Numbered from the stretch's first letter, positions 1 to 8,934 are shown. The stretch is DNA of 64,000 nucleotides from Pseudomonas paracarnis (GCF_904063055.1 NZ_CAJFCN010000012.1:93555-157554); one strand, 5' to 3'. The notes: generated from the letters alone by a model not told the origin. Numbers and translations are program-made.

Positions 1-120
1 TTAATCAGATCGAAACGGCTGGTTTAGTTAGCGGTCCTGCCATTCGTCTTTTTCGTCGCACTCTAAAAAAGGGTGTGGTTCCAACGAGGTTCCTAACCTG
101 TGAACGGGAGCTTTTCAGCC

Positions 121-351
121 ATGAAACACAACCCATCCAACCCACAGTACCGGCCGCTCGAGCATCCAGATGCACCCAATGAAGACGGTTGCGTCATCGG
201 CACTGCCGGGCGCGACGAAGACCCCAACGCGACTACCGATTGGGACCATCCCGACAGCGCCGCAACACCCGCTGACGCCAGCATCAAACCCGCCAGCGGT
301 ACGCCCGGCATCGACGCCGTGCCCGAGTCGGAAAACCACGGCGCCAATTGA
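121..351 (+). CDS. Small hydrophilic hypothetical protein (76 aa)
   Basis: Function not recognised. The ATG at 121 is preceded by GGGAG at 106-110, a better start than the in-frame codon 21 bases upstream. The product is rich in Pro, Asp, Asn and Ala, has no membrane segment or signal peptide, and contains a GTAGRDEDPN stretch; it is probably intrinsically disordered. It lies upstream of a manganese catalase, with a terminator-like hairpin between them, so it is probably a separate transcript. The location beside stress genes is the only hint to its role. Confidence 0.6.
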   Translation: MKHNPSNPQYRPLEHPDAPNEDGCVIGTAGRDEDPNATTDWDHPDSAATPADASIKPASGTPGIDAVPESENHGAN

Positions 352-463
352 GAGAACTGCGCTACAAGTGCCGTTTCGCTTGGCCTGCAGCGCATTACCG
401 CTGGTCGTGAGGCGCTGGTTTATTTTGAAATTTTCCACGCGCAGGCCACTTCCCATGCAAGGT

Positions 464-492
464 AGGCGCGCATTCCAGCAGGGCGCCTTTTT
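464..492 (+). terminator. Terminator-like hairpin upstream of the manganese catalase
   Basis: AGGCGC (464-469) pairs with GCGCCT (483-488) around a 13-nt loop and runs into five T residues. It would end the transcript of the small gene at 121-351 before the catalase gene. The stem is short, so it may be weak. Confidence 0.45.
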
Positions 493-516
493 CCGTAAGC
501 CTGAGGAGATTTGTTC

Positions 517-1401
517 ATGTTTCTACATAACAAGCGACTTCAATACACCGTGCGTGTCGCCGAGCCCAACCCGGGCCTGGCTAACCTTTTGCTCGAACAG
601 TTTGGCGGCGCTCAAGGTGAGTTGGCCGCCGCGTCCCGTTACTTCACCCAAGCCTTGGCGGAAGACGACCCGGGGCGCAAAGATTTGCTGATGGACATCG
701 CCACCGAAGAACTCAGCCATCTGGAGATCGTCGGCTCCATCATTGTCATGCTCAACAAGGGCGCCAAGGGGCGAATGGCCGAAGGCGTGGAAGAGGAGGG
801 CGAGTTGTATCGTGCCCTCAATGGCGCCGGCAATGACTCGCATATCACCAGCCTGCTGTACGGGGCGGGTTCGCCTTTGACCAACTCTGCCGGCGTGCCG
901 TGGACCGCCGCCTACATCGACACTATTGGTGAACCCACCGCAGACATGCGCTCGAATATCGCCGCCGAAGCCCGGGCCAAAATTGTCTATGAGCGGTTGA
1001 TGAACGTCACCGATGACCCGGGTGTAAAAGATGCGCTGGGGTTTTTGATGACGCGGGAAATCGCTCACCAGATATCCTTCGAAAAAGCGCTGCATGCGAT
1101 CCAGCCGAATTTTCCCCAGGGCAAGTTGCCGGGCAAACCGGAGTTCACCCAGGTGTACTTCAACATGTCCCAAGGCGCGGAGAACCTGCGCGGGCCCTGG
1201 AACCAGGGTGACGGTTGGGAGTTTGTGGAAAACCCACAACCGGCGGTCGATGGCGGTGACGGCACCGCCAGCGTGCAGTTGGACGCCGACGATGAAGCGG
1301 TGCTGAGCGCGATGAAAATCCGCACGCTCTCGGACCCCACCAGCGACCCCACCACCGGCGCTGACCTGGGGGCGGGCCTCAAGCCCAAGCCCGACCTTTG
1401 A
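517..1401 (+). CDS. Manganese (non-haem) catalase
   Basis: Dimanganese catalase, which disproportionates hydrogen peroxide in the cytoplasm. The 294-aa product has the ferritin-like four-helix fold of the family. Candidate metal ligands are in the expected order and spacing: Glu35 (GGAQGE), Glu65 and His68 (EELSHLE), Glu151 (NIAAEARA) and His184 (EIAHQ). The ATG at 517 is chosen over a TTG at 511 because GAGGAG at 503-508 is 8 nt from the ATG but only 2 nt from the TTG. A YciE-like ferritin-fold gene follows 63 bp downstream, a pairing often seen in stationary-phase or general-stress gene sets. The C-terminal extension is acidic and low in complexity, as is common in this family. Confidence 0.93.
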   Translation: MFLHNKRLQYTVRVAEPNPGLANLLLEQFGGAQGELAAASRYFTQALAEDDPGRKDLLMDIATEELSHLEIVGSIIVMLNKGAKGRMAEGVEEEGELYRALNGAGNDSHITSLLYGAGSPLTNSAGVPWTAAYIDTIGEPTADMRSNIAAEARAKIVYERLMNVTDDPGVKDALGFLMTREIAHQISFEKALHAIQPNFPQGKLPGKPEFTQVYFNMSQGAENLRGPWNQGDGWEFVENPQPAVDGGDGTASVQLDADDEAVLSAMKIRTLSDPTSDPTTGADLGAGLKPKPDL

Positions 1402-1411
1402 TTGAGAACAG

Positions 1412-1433
1412 CCGCACGCTGAAGGGCGTGCGG
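1412..1433 (+). other. Intercistronic hairpin between catalase and YciE-like gene
   Basis: CCGCACGC (1412-1419) pairs with GCGTGCGG (1426-1433) around a 6-nt loop. There is no T-run, so it is more likely to stabilise or partition an operon mRNA than to terminate it. Confidence 0.4.
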
Positions 1434-1464
1434 TGCTTTCGACTTTCTTGACGAGGACAACGAC

Positions 1465-1974
1465 ATGGCAACCCCACAGGAAAACCTGCTCGACTGGCTA
1501 CGTGATGCCCATGCGATGGAGCAACAGGCCGAGAAAATGCTCAAGGCACAGTCCGAGCGCCTGGAGAATTACCCCCAACTAAAGGCGCGAATCGACGAGC
1601 ACATTGAGGAAACCCTTGGGCAGCAGCAACTGATTGACGAATGCCTGACGCGTTTGGGAGGCAGTGCTTCGACCCTTAAAGACGTGGGCGGCAAGCTGAT
1701 GGCTTTCGGTCAGGCGGTCGGTGGCTCGCTGATGAGTGACGAGGTGATCAAGGGCGCGATGGCCGGCTACGTGTTTGAAAATATGGAAGTGGCCAGCTAC
1801 ACGGTGCTCATCGCGGCCGCGAAGGCAGCGGGTGACGCCGAGACACAAGCGGCGTGCGAAAAGATTCTACCCCAGGAAGTCGCCATGGCTCAGTGGTTGC
1901 TCGAGCACTTGCCAGAGCTTACGCAAGCGTTTTTGCAACGCTCTGAGGCGCCTGACACACAAGCCAAGCGTTAA
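1465..1974 (+). CDS. YciE/DUF892-type ferritin-like protein
   Basis: 169-aa helical protein of the YciE (DUF892) ferritin-like superfamily. The N-terminal LLDWLRDAHAMEQQAEKML segment and the regularly spaced Glu/His residues (EQQAEKM, EHIEETLGQQ, ENMEVASYT) match the family pattern of two helix pairs. YciE proteins are stress-induced and have a putative di-iron site; the biochemical role in pseudomonads is not settled. The ATG is preceded by GAGGACAACGAC, a good ribosome site. The gene probably shares a transcript with the upstream manganese catalase, which suggests a joint role in peroxide or metal stress. Confidence 0.85.
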   Translation: MATPQENLLDWLRDAHAMEQQAEKMLKAQSERLENYPQLKARIDEHIEETLGQQQLIDECLTRLGGSASTLKDVGGKLMAFGQAVGGSLMSDEVIKGAMAGYVFENMEVASYTVLIAAAKAAGDAETQAACEKILPQEVAMAQWLLEHLPELTQAFLQRSEAPDTQAKR

Positions 1975-2082
1975 TGACACGTGCGGTGCCCTTGGGGGGC
2001 GCCGCGTCCGCTCGGCACAAGATGGCACTGCGCAGCGTTTTCACGGTCCATGGAACACGTACCACGTATCTGGAGGTGAACC

Positions 2083-3660
2083 TTGGCGACAAAGAAGAAG
2101 CCTGTGGTCGACGGTATGGTATTGGCAATGCTGTCTGCCAGCCGCAAAGACCTGTTCTTTGCGGCCATGCAAGCCAGCCACAGTGCAATGATCGTGACCG
2201 ACCCCGCGGGGCCTGATAACCCGATCATCTTTGCCAACCAGGCGTTCCTGACCCTGACAGGCTTTGAACTGGACGAAGTGATTGGACGTAATTGCAGGTT
2301 CTTGCAGGGGCCTCAAACCGACAAAAACGCGCTGCACCAGGTGCAGCGCGCGGTTGAGCAGCACCATGAGGCCTGTGTCGAGGTGCTCAACTACCGCAAG
2401 GATGGCTCGACCTTCTGGAACGAGCTGTTCATTTCGCCGTTGTTCAACGAACGTGGGCAACTGGTGTATTTTTTCGCATCGCAGCTGGACGTGAGCCGGC
2501 GTCACGACGCAGAACAGCGCGTGCGTCGCGCACAAGACCTGGAAGCGCTGGGGCAACTGACCGGTGGCATTGCCCATGACTTCAATAACCTGCTGCAAGT
2601 GATGATGGGTTATCTGGACTTGATCCAGCAGAGCGCCAAGCGCCCCGGTAGCGATCCGCAGCGCATCGTCAACAGTGCCAGCCGTGCCAGGGCAGCGGCG
2701 GAAAAAGCTCAGACCCTGACCCAGCAGTTGCTGGCGTTTTCGCGCAAGCAACGGCTCGACAGTCGGGTGATCAACTTGAACAGCTTGCTCAGCCGCCCCG
2801 AATTCATGGCACGTGCGCTGCAGGGCGTCGAGTTGCATGTAGAACTTGCCGACGATTTGTGGAACTGCCGCATCGACCCTGTCCAGGCGGAGCTGGCAGT
2901 GCAGCACCTGTTATCGAATGCCCAGGATGCTTTGCGCGGGCGTGCGGACCCAGCGGTAACCGTCCAGACCTGCAACGTCCAGGTACCGGGCGATGTCGGT
3001 GCCGAGCGTGATGGGTTGACCGAGGGCTGTTACGTGAGCATTTCGGTCTCGGATAACGGCAACGGCATCGACGCAGGTATTCAGGACAAAGTCATGCAGC
3101 CGTTCTTCACCACCAAGGAGGAAGGCCAGGGCTCAGGCCTGGGGTTGTCGATGGTGTATGGCTTCGTCAAGCAATCGGGCGGCACGGCGCGGATTCATTC
3201 AGACCCGGGCATCGGTACGACGATTCGCTTGTACTTTCCTGCAGATGACAGCCAGCTGTGGGTCGAGCAGACACCCACAGCTATCTCACCGCAAGGTAAC
3301 GAACGCATCCTGATTGTAGAGGACCGGCCCGAGGTGGCCGAGTTGGCGCAGGTGATCCTGTCTGACTACGGTTACCACACGGACATCGCCCTCAATGCCG
3401 CCGAGGCATTGGGCATGCTCAAACAGGCGACTTATGACTTGGTGTTCAGTGACTTGATCATGCCCGGCGCGATGAATGGCGCGGCGTTGGCGCGGGAGGT
3501 GTCGCGCTTGTATCCGCACATCAGGATCTTGCTGACTACCGGCTATGCGAAAGACGCGTTGGCCCGCGCTGAGATAGAGGTGCATGAGTTCGAGTTGATT
3601 CCCAAGCCGTATCAGCCTGCTGATTTGCCGCGCAAAATCCGGGCGGTGCTCGATGCCTGA
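2083..3660 (+). CDS. LOV-domain blue-light hybrid histidine kinase with C-terminal receiver
   Basis: 525-aa soluble photosensory hybrid kinase. Residues about 25-145 form a LOV-type PAS domain with the flavin-adduct motif GRNCRFLQ; the reactive Cys is residue 71. Next come HisKA (phospho-acceptor His165 in GGIAHDFNNLL), an HATPase domain (NAQDAL, DNGNGID, GSGLGLSMVYGF) and a receiver whose acceptor Asp457 lies in VFSDLIMPG. This matches the LOV-HK-REC proteins known from Pseudomonas syringae and relatives, which bind FMN and autophosphorylate in response to light. The start is TTG, set by GGAGGTG at 2072-2078; no ATG fits as well. No dedicated response regulator is adjacent, so output is probably through the fused receiver or a distant partner. 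It lies just downstream of the catalase and YciE-like genes. Confidence 0.92.
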   Translation: MATKKKPVVDGMVLAMLSASRKDLFFAAMQASHSAMIVTDPAGPDNPIIFANQAFLTLTGFELDEVIGRNCRFLQGPQTDKNALHQVQRAVEQHHEACVEVLNYRKDGSTFWNELFISPLFNERGQLVYFFASQLDVSRRHDAEQRVRRAQDLEALGQLTGGIAHDFNNLLQVMMGYLDLIQQSAKRPGSDPQRIVNSASRARAAAEKAQTLTQQLLAFSRKQRLDSRVINLNSLLSRPEFMARALQGVELHVELADDLWNCRIDPVQAELAVQHLLSNAQDALRGRADPAVTVQTCNVQVPGDVGAERDGLTEGCYVSISVSDNGNGIDAGIQDKVMQPFFTTKEEGQGSGLGLSMVYGFVKQSGGTARIHSDPGIGTTIRLYFPADDSQLWVEQTPTAISPQGNERILIVEDRPEVAELAQVILSDYGYHTDIALNAAEALGMLKQATYDLVFSDLIMPGAMNGAALAREVSRLYPHIRILLTTGYAKDALARAEIEVHEFELIPKPYQPADLPRKIRAVLDA

Positions 3661-3684
3661 TCGAGCAGGCCAATGCGCTCAAAA

Positions 3685-3774
3685 TGTGGGAGCTGGCTTG
3701 CCCGCGAAGGCGGTGTGTCCGTCACTGCATCTGTTACAACACGACCGCTTTCGCAGGCAAGCCAGCTCCCACAG
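3685..3774. repeat. REPIN (inverted pair of REP sequences)
   Basis: A left arm TGTGGGAGCTGGCTTGCC and a right inverted arm ending GGCAAGCCAGCTCCCACA enclose about 50 bp. It lies between the convergent LOV kinase gene and cyoE, the usual extragenic location for Pseudomonas REPINs. Confidence 0.85.
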
Positions 3775-3825
3775 TTGATCTTCGTTGCTTTGAGCATTGC
3801 ATTCCACGGGTGCCCGCCCGCAGAG

Positions 3826-4722
3826 CTACCTCAGCACCGCCAACGCCAGGTTAAGGGCCAGCACCAGCACAATTGAAAACCCGAATATCCTGCGCGCCCA
3901 GCCGGTCGGATCAGTCAGCCGTGTACTGCTGGCCGCCAGGTTGAGCCAATACCCCCCAAGCCCGAGCATCACCACAAAATACAGCGCCGCCATCTGCGCC
4001 ACCGCGCCCAGCATCAGGGCGCTAGCGAGAAAGGCCAGCATGTACGCCTGGATCTGCCGATGGGCTTGGGCCAGGCTCAACAGCGGCAAGCCTGCGGCGC
4101 GGAAATCCTCGCGGCGCATCACGGTGATGGCGTGTGAATGCGGCATCTGCCAACAACAGAACACCACGATCAGCAGCATGGCCGTGAGGTCAAACCGCCC
4201 GGTGACCGCGCAATAGCCGATCACCGGGGGCATCGCCCCGGAGACGCTGCCGATCAAGGTGGCCCAGTGGGAACGCCGCTTGAGCCAGTAGGTGTAGACC
4301 CCCGCATAGATCACCAGCCCGACCATTGCCAGCCCACACGCCAGCGCATTGCTGCCGCCCCACAGCAAGCCAAAACCGCAGGCGCCCAGGACGATCCCAT
4401 AGCCTGCGGCAGTGGACACCCTGATGGTGCGCAATGCCAATGGCCGATGACAGGTGCGCACCATGCGCCGGTCGATGTCGCGGTCAATGCAGTTGTTGAT
4501 GACACAACCGCACCCGATCACCAGGGCGGTGCCGAGCAGGGTGGCCAGCCCGTGCGTCACCGAGGCCACATGCCCGCTGGCGGCGAGCAGGTAACCGCCC
4601 AGCACCGAGGCCAGGTTACCGACAATAATGCCCGGCTTGGTGAGCTCGATGGCGGTATTGAACAGCCCCCGCCAGTGTTTCAGTGCGCCAGCATGTTGTG
4701 ATGAATACTGTCCATGATCCAT
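3826..4722 (-). CDS. cyoE: Protohaem IX farnesyltransferase (haem O synthase)
   Basis: 298-aa integral membrane prenyltransferase of the UbiA superfamily that farnesylates haem B to haem O for the adjacent cytochrome bo oxidase. It has the family's Asp-rich motif NNCIDRDIDRRM and the N-terminal ELTKPGIIVGNL segment, with multiple predicted transmembrane helices. Its start overlaps the 3' end of cyoD by 43 nt; the ATG at 4722 is supported by GGTGGGG 8 nt upstream, and there is no later Met before the conserved TKPG. It is the last gene of cyoABCDE. The sequence appears more divergent than the usual Pseudomonas housekeeping CyoE as I recall it, so this could be a second, paralogous Cyo set (inference). 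Confidence 0.93.
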   Translation of the reverse strand: MDHGQYSSQHAGALKHWRGLFNTAIELTKPGIIVGNLASVLGGYLLAASGHVASVTHGLATLLGTALVIGCGCVINNCIDRDIDRRMVRTCHRPLALRTIRVSTAAGYGIVLGACGFGLLWGGSNALACGLAMVGLVIYAGVYTYWLKRRSHWATLIGSVSGAMPPVIGYCAVTGRFDLTAMLLIVVFCCWQMPHSHAITVMRREDFRAAGLPLLSLAQAHRQIQAYMLAFLASALMLGAVAQMAALYFVVMLGLGGYWLNLAASSTRLTDPTGWARRIFGFSIVLVLALNLALAVLR

Positions 4723-5018
4723 AACGAAAGCCCCACCAACAGAAGAATGATGACCGCCGAGAAAATCAGCGCAATCAGGTTCCAGCGTTGTTCTTCGGCC
4801 GTGTCCAGGTGCAGGAAGAACTTGAGGTGGACCACGATTTGTATCGCGCCCAGCGCCACCACCAGCCAGGCGGTGAAGGTGCGCGGCAGTGACGGGAACA
4901 TCACCAGGCCGAACGGGATCAGGGTGAGCAGTACTGACACCAGGAACCCGACCAGATAGGAGCGACTGCTGCCATGGCTGGTACCGGCACTGCTGTGAAG
5001 CGAGCTTTGCTTGTACAT
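4680..5018 (-). CDS. cyoD: Cytochrome bo ubiquinol oxidase subunit IV
   Basis: 112-aa small membrane subunit with three predicted transmembrane helices (about residues 22-42, 48-68 and 82-104). It contains the family segment HLKFFLHLDTAEEQRWN. In the E. coli enzyme subunit IV assists assembly of the CuB site. It starts 1 nt after the cyoC stop codon, indicating translational coupling, and its last 43 nt overlap the start of cyoE. Confidence 0.93.
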   Translation of the reverse strand: MYKQSSLHSSAGTSHGSSRSYLVGFLVSVLLTLIPFGLVMFPSLPRTFTAWLVVALGAIQIVVHLKFFLHLDTAEEQRWNLIALIFSAVIILLLVGLSLWIMDSIHHNMLAH

Positions 5019-5019
5019 G

Positions 5020-5634
5020 TCACACCACCCCCAACAGATAGACCACGGTAAAGACGCAGATCCACACCACGTCCAAAAAGTGCCAGAACAGGCTCAGGCA
5101 ACTGAGCCGGGTGGCGTTGGTGCTGGTCAGGCCGCGTTGCTTGACCTGGACCATCAGCACCGCCATCCAGATCAACCCGGTGAACACGTGCGCGCCGTGG
5201 GTGCCGACGAGGGTGAAGAAGGCCGTCAGGAAGCCGCTGCGGTCCGGCCCGTAGCCTTCTGCGATCAAGTGGTGGAATTCGTTGATCTCCATGGCGATGA
5301 AGCCCGCGCCCAACACGAACGTGAGCCCCAGCCAGCGCAGCACATCGCGTTGCTTGCCGTGGTTCATGGCGAGCATGGCGTAGCCGTAGGTGATACTGCT
5401 CAACAGCAGCAGCATGGTTTCGGCGAGCACATAGGGCAGTTCGAAAATATCCATGCTCGACGGCCCGCCCGCCACGCTGTCGCGCAACACGGCGTAGCCG
5501 GCGAACAAGGTCGCGAACAGGATGCAGTCGGTCATCAGGTAGATCCAGAACCCGAACAGGCTCAGGGAACCGGCGTCTTCATGCCCTTGTTCGTGGGTGT
5601 GGGCGATGTCTTTTTCCATAACGATATTGGACAT
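5020..5634 (-). CDS. cyoC: Cytochrome bo ubiquinol oxidase subunit III
   Basis: 204-aa subunit III of the haem-copper quinol oxidase, with five predicted membrane helices. Family segments are FWIYLMTDCILFATLFAGYAV near the N-terminus and GTHGAHVFTGLIWM and FWHFLDVVWICVF near the C-terminus. It starts 3 nt after the cyoB stop and ends 1 nt before cyoD, fixing its place in a tightly packed operon. Confidence 0.95.
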   Translation of the reverse strand: MSNIVMEKDIAHTHEQGHEDAGSLSLFGFWIYLMTDCILFATLFAGYAVLRDSVAGGPSSMDIFELPYVLAETMLLLLSSITYGYAMLAMNHGKQRDVLRWLGLTFVLGAGFIAMEINEFHHLIAEGYGPDRSGFLTAFFTLVGTHGAHVFTGLIWMAVLMVQVKQRGLTSTNATRLSCLSLFWHFLDVVWICVFTVVYLLGVV

Positions 5635-5637
5635 GGG

Positions 5638-7611
5638 TCAAGCCTCTGCCAGGTCTTTGAGACGTGCCGTTTCGATGCGCGCGACTTCCTGCGCGGGCAC
5701 GAAGTAATCGGTGTCTTCGTCGTAGCTGCGCACCACGAACGCCACCACCGAGGCCACCAGGCCGAACGCCGCCATCCACCAGATGTGCCACACCAACGCA
5801 AAGCTGCAGACCAGCGCAAACAGGCTGATCACCAGGCCCGACGCGGTATTGCGCGGCATGTGGATGCTGCGATAGTCGGTGTGGCTGAGGGTGCTGACGC
5901 CGCGCTCCTTCATGCCCCAGTACGCGTCCAGGTCATTGACCTTGGGCTGCTCGGCGAAGTTGTACAGCGGCGGCGGGGACGCGGTGGCCCATTCCAGGGT
6001 GCGCCCGTCCCACGGGTCGCCGGTGAGGTCGCGGTATTGATGACGGTTGCGGATGCTGACAAACAATTGCAAGGCTTGCGCCGCCACGCCGCAGAGGATG
6101 ATTGCCACCCCCACCAACTCCAGCAGCAGCCAGGGCCGCCATTCGGGGTTGTCGAAATGATTGAGTCGGCGCGTCATGCCCATGAAACCCAGCACGTAGG
6201 AGGGCATGAACGCGAAGTAAAAGCCCACCAGCCAGCACCAGAAAGCGATGCGCCCCAGCTTGTCGTTCAAGCGGAAACCGAACGCTTTGGGGAACCAATA
6301 CGTCAGGCCGGCCATATAGCCGAACACCGCGCCGCCGATGATCACGTTGTGAAAGTGCGCGATCAGGAACAGGCTGTTGTGCAGCAGGAAATCGGCCCCG
6401 GGCACCGCCAGCAGCACCCCGGTCATGCCGCCGATGCTGAAGGTCACGATAAAGCCCAGGGTCCACAGCATGGGCGTTTCGAAGCGCACGCGGCCGCGGT
6501 ACATGGTGAACAACCAGGTGAAGATTTTCACCCCGGTCGGCACCGCGATGATCATCGTCATGATGCCGAAGAACGCGTTCACGTTGCCCCCCGCGCCCAT
6601 GGTGAAAAAGTGATGCAGCCACACGATGAACGACAACACGGTGATCGCGATGGTCGCCCATACCAGCGACACGTAGCCGAACAGCCGCTTGCTGCTGAAG
6701 GTGGCGGCAATCTCGGAAAACACCCCGAACGCGGGCAGGATCAGTATGTACACCTCCGGATGCCCCCAGGCCCAGATGAGGTTCACGTACATCATCGGGT
6801 TGCCGCCGGCCTCGTTGGTGAAAAAATGCATACCCAGGTAACGGTCCAGGGTCAGCATCAACAGGGTGGCGGTGAGGATCGGGAATGCCGCCAGGATCAG
6901 CACCGACGTGCACAGCGCATTCCAGGTGAACACCGGCATCTTGAACAGCGTCATGCCTTCGGTGCGCATCTTCAGGATGGTGACGAAGAAATTCACCCCC
7001 GTGAGCAGCGTGCCGATGCCGGATATCTGCAATGACCAGATGTAGTAATCCACGCCGACGCCGGGGCTGTAGCCCAGCTCGGATAACGGCGGATACGCGA
7101 CCCAGCCGGTGCGCGCGAACTCACCGACCCCCAGCGAAATGTTCACCAGCGCCGCACCCACCACGAACAGCCAGAAACTCAGGGCGTTGAGAAACGGATA
7201 GGCCACATCCCGAGCGCCGATCTGCAACGGCACGACGATGTTCATCAAGCCGACCACGAAGGGCATGGCCATGAAGAAGATCATGATCACGCCGTGGGCG
7301 GTGAAGATCTGGTCGTAATGTTCCGGCGGCAGGTAACCCGGCCCGCCGCTGGCGGCCATGGCTTGTTGGGTGCGCATCATGATCGCATCAGAAAACCCAC
7401 GCAGCAGCATCACCAGGGCGACGATGATGTACATGCAACCGATCTTCTTGTGGTCCACCGAGGTGAACCATTCGCGCCACAAATAGCCCCACTTGCGTTT
7501 CCAGGTAATCGAGCCCACCAACGCCACCCCGATCAGGCCGACGATGGCCAGGGTGTACATCACAATGGGTTCAGTGGTTGGGATCGCGTCCCACGACAGT
7601 TTTCCGAACAT
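5638..7611 (-). CDS. cyoB: Cytochrome bo ubiquinol oxidase subunit I
   Basis: 657-aa catalytic subunit of the proton-pumping quinol oxidase, carrying haem b, the haem o3-CuB centre and the proton channels. Visible motifs are the quinol-site and low-spin haem region LLRGFSDAIMMRTQQ followed by FTAHGVIM, the CuB His-Tyr segment WAWGHPEVYILILPAFG, the CuB ligands LHHFFTMGAG, and the haem ligands IAHFHNV. Length and motif order match E. coli CyoB. It ends 3 nt before cyoC and begins 2 nt after cyoA. Confidence 0.97.
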   Translation of the reverse strand: MFGKLSWDAIPTTEPIVMYTLAIVGLIGVALVGSITWKRKWGYLWREWFTSVDHKKIGCMYIIVALVMLLRGFSDAIMMRTQQAMAASGGPGYLPPEHYDQIFTAHGVIMIFFMAMPFVVGLMNIVVPLQIGARDVAYPFLNALSFWLFVVGAALVNISLGVGEFARTGWVAYPPLSELGYSPGVGVDYYIWSLQISGIGTLLTGVNFFVTILKMRTEGMTLFKMPVFTWNALCTSVLILAAFPILTATLLMLTLDRYLGMHFFTNEAGGNPMMYVNLIWAWGHPEVYILILPAFGVFSEIAATFSSKRLFGYVSLVWATIAITVLSFIVWLHHFFTMGAGGNVNAFFGIMTMIIAVPTGVKIFTWLFTMYRGRVRFETPMLWTLGFIVTFSIGGMTGVLLAVPGADFLLHNSLFLIAHFHNVIIGGAVFGYMAGLTYWFPKAFGFRLNDKLGRIAFWCWLVGFYFAFMPSYVLGFMGMTRRLNHFDNPEWRPWLLLELVGVAIILCGVAAQALQLFVSIRNRHQYRDLTGDPWDGRTLEWATASPPPLYNFAEQPKVNDLDAYWGMKERGVSTLSHTDYRSIHMPRNTASGLVISLFALVCSFALVWHIWWMAAFGLVASVVAFVVRSYDEDTDYFVPAQEVARIETARLKDLAEA

Positions 7612-7613
7612 GG

Positions 7614-8537
7614 TTACCGCTCCTCAGCCAGCAGACTTGGGTGTTGATCGGTGCGTTGTGCAGCGTCGCTCAATGGCGAGCGCCGGGGTTTATTGGCCTT
7701 GTTCATGCCTTCGTATTTATCGACGATGTCCAGGAACAAGCGCTCCTGTACCGCCGAGTAATAGGTCACCGGGTGCTTGAGGGTCGGCTTGGCCAATTGC
7801 GCGTAAGTGCTGTGGTCCAGAGAGGTGGCCGCGCCCTTGACCTTTGTCACCCAGGTTTGAAAGTCGGCAGTGCTCAGGGACAGCGTGCTGAAATGCATGT
7901 CGGAAAAACCGGGGCCGTTGTAGTTGGCGGCAATCCCTCTGAACTCACCGGTTTCGTTGGCGATCAGGTGCAACTTGGTCTGCATGCCGGCCATGGCGTA
8001 GATCTGCCCGCCGAGTGCGGGAATAAAGAACGAGGTCATGGCCGCGTCGGAGGTGACGGTGAAACTCACCGGCGTGTGTACCGGCAGGGCCAGTTCGTTG
8101 ACGCTGGCGATGCCCAGGTCAGGGTAGATAAACAGCCATTTCCAGTCGGTGGCCACCACCTGCACATTGATCGGCGGGGTGTCTGACTCCAGCGGGCGAT
8201 AGGGGTCGAGTGCGTGGGTGGTCTCCCACGTCACCCACCCCAGGACGATGATGATCAGCAGGGGAACGCCCCATACCACCGCTTCGATTTTGTGCGAACT
8301 GGCCCAGCGGGGGGAGTAACGCGCTTTTTTATTGGTGGCGCGGTAGCGGTAGGCGAAGACAAACATCATCACAATCACCGGAACGACCACCAGCAGCATC
8401 AGGCCCGTAGCGAGAATAATCAGGTCGCGCTCATCGGTTGCTACTTGCCCCTTGGGGTTGAATACCACCAGGTTGCAACTGGTGAGTAAGAAGAGGCTGG
8501 TGATAGTGACCAGGCAATAACCCATCGCTCGTTTCAT
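7614..8537 (-). CDS. cyoA: Cytochrome bo ubiquinol oxidase subunit II (lipoprotein)
   Basis: 307-aa first gene of the cyo operon. The N-terminus is a lipoprotein signal ending LLTSC, followed by two transmembrane helices and a periplasmic cupredoxin-like domain (VVATDWKWLFIYPDLGIA, TSFFIPALGGQIYAM). As in quinol oxidases generally, the CuA-binding Cys residues of cytochrome c oxidases are absent. AGGAG lies 8 nt before the ATG. The enzyme oxidises ubiquinol at the inner membrane under well-aerated conditions. Confidence 0.95.
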   Translation of the reverse strand: MKRAMGYCLVTITSLFLLTSCNLVVFNPKGQVATDERDLIILATGLMLLVVVPVIVMMFVFAYRYRATNKKARYSPRWASSHKIEAVVWGVPLLIIIVLGWVTWETTHALDPYRPLESDTPPINVQVVATDWKWLFIYPDLGIASVNELALPVHTPVSFTVTSDAAMTSFFIPALGGQIYAMAGMQTKLHLIANETGEFRGIAANYNGPGFSDMHFSTLSLSTADFQTWVTKVKGAATSLDHSTYAQLAKPTLKHPVTYYSAVQERLFLDIVDKYEGMNKANKPRRSPLSDAAQRTDQHPSLLAEER

Positions 8538-8934
8538 GCCTTGCTCCTGTATTGGAAACTTGCGTTTTGCTGTGCCGAATCAGTGCTCAATCGTTAACTA
8601 AGCGAAGCGCTTGTTAACCTCAGGAGCCGTCAGGTGTTAAACACTCGGCAATAAGGTGCCGTCAGTAGGCAAAGTGCTTCTACTGCTCGGTTTTATTGGC
8701 TTTTGCTGCCGCTCTGCAGGGCGCATTTCGCCGCGCTCCCGAACATTTTGAATAGAGCCCGGTGGGTTGGTTTAACAATTTGTTTCCTCGCCTGACGAAC
8801 GGTTTAACAGGCGAAACGGTAAAAGGTTTTTATCGGTGCATGATGGAGGTGGCCTTGCAGAAAGTCTGAATTCTGGTTAGGGATTTCAGTCGTTAGTTGA
8901 TGGCCAACCCCACTAACGGTTTTGGAGAAGCGCT
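8538..8934. promoter_or_regulatory. 397-bp divergent intergenic region with a GTTAAC dyad upstream of cyoA
   Basis: No gene is seen. The most regular feature is an inverted repeat at 8593-8618: GTTAACTAAGCG, then AAG, then CGCTTGTTAAC, one extra T breaking the symmetry. It lies 55-80 bp upstream of the cyoA start, a plausible operator position. Further GTTAAA/TTTAAC words occur near 8636, 8771 and 8803. No clear Anr/FNR box (TTGATNNNNATCAA) was found. Confidence 0.4.

Noticed and set aside
5011..7035. 674-codon open frame on the plus strand
   Set aside because: Antisense to cyoB/cyoC, dominated by His, Gln and Arg, no recognisable motifs; the minus-strand Cyo subunits are unambiguous.
8538..8934. 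Anr/FNR control of cyo
   Set aside because: No TTGATNNNNATCAA-like site was found; only the GTTAAC dyad stood out.
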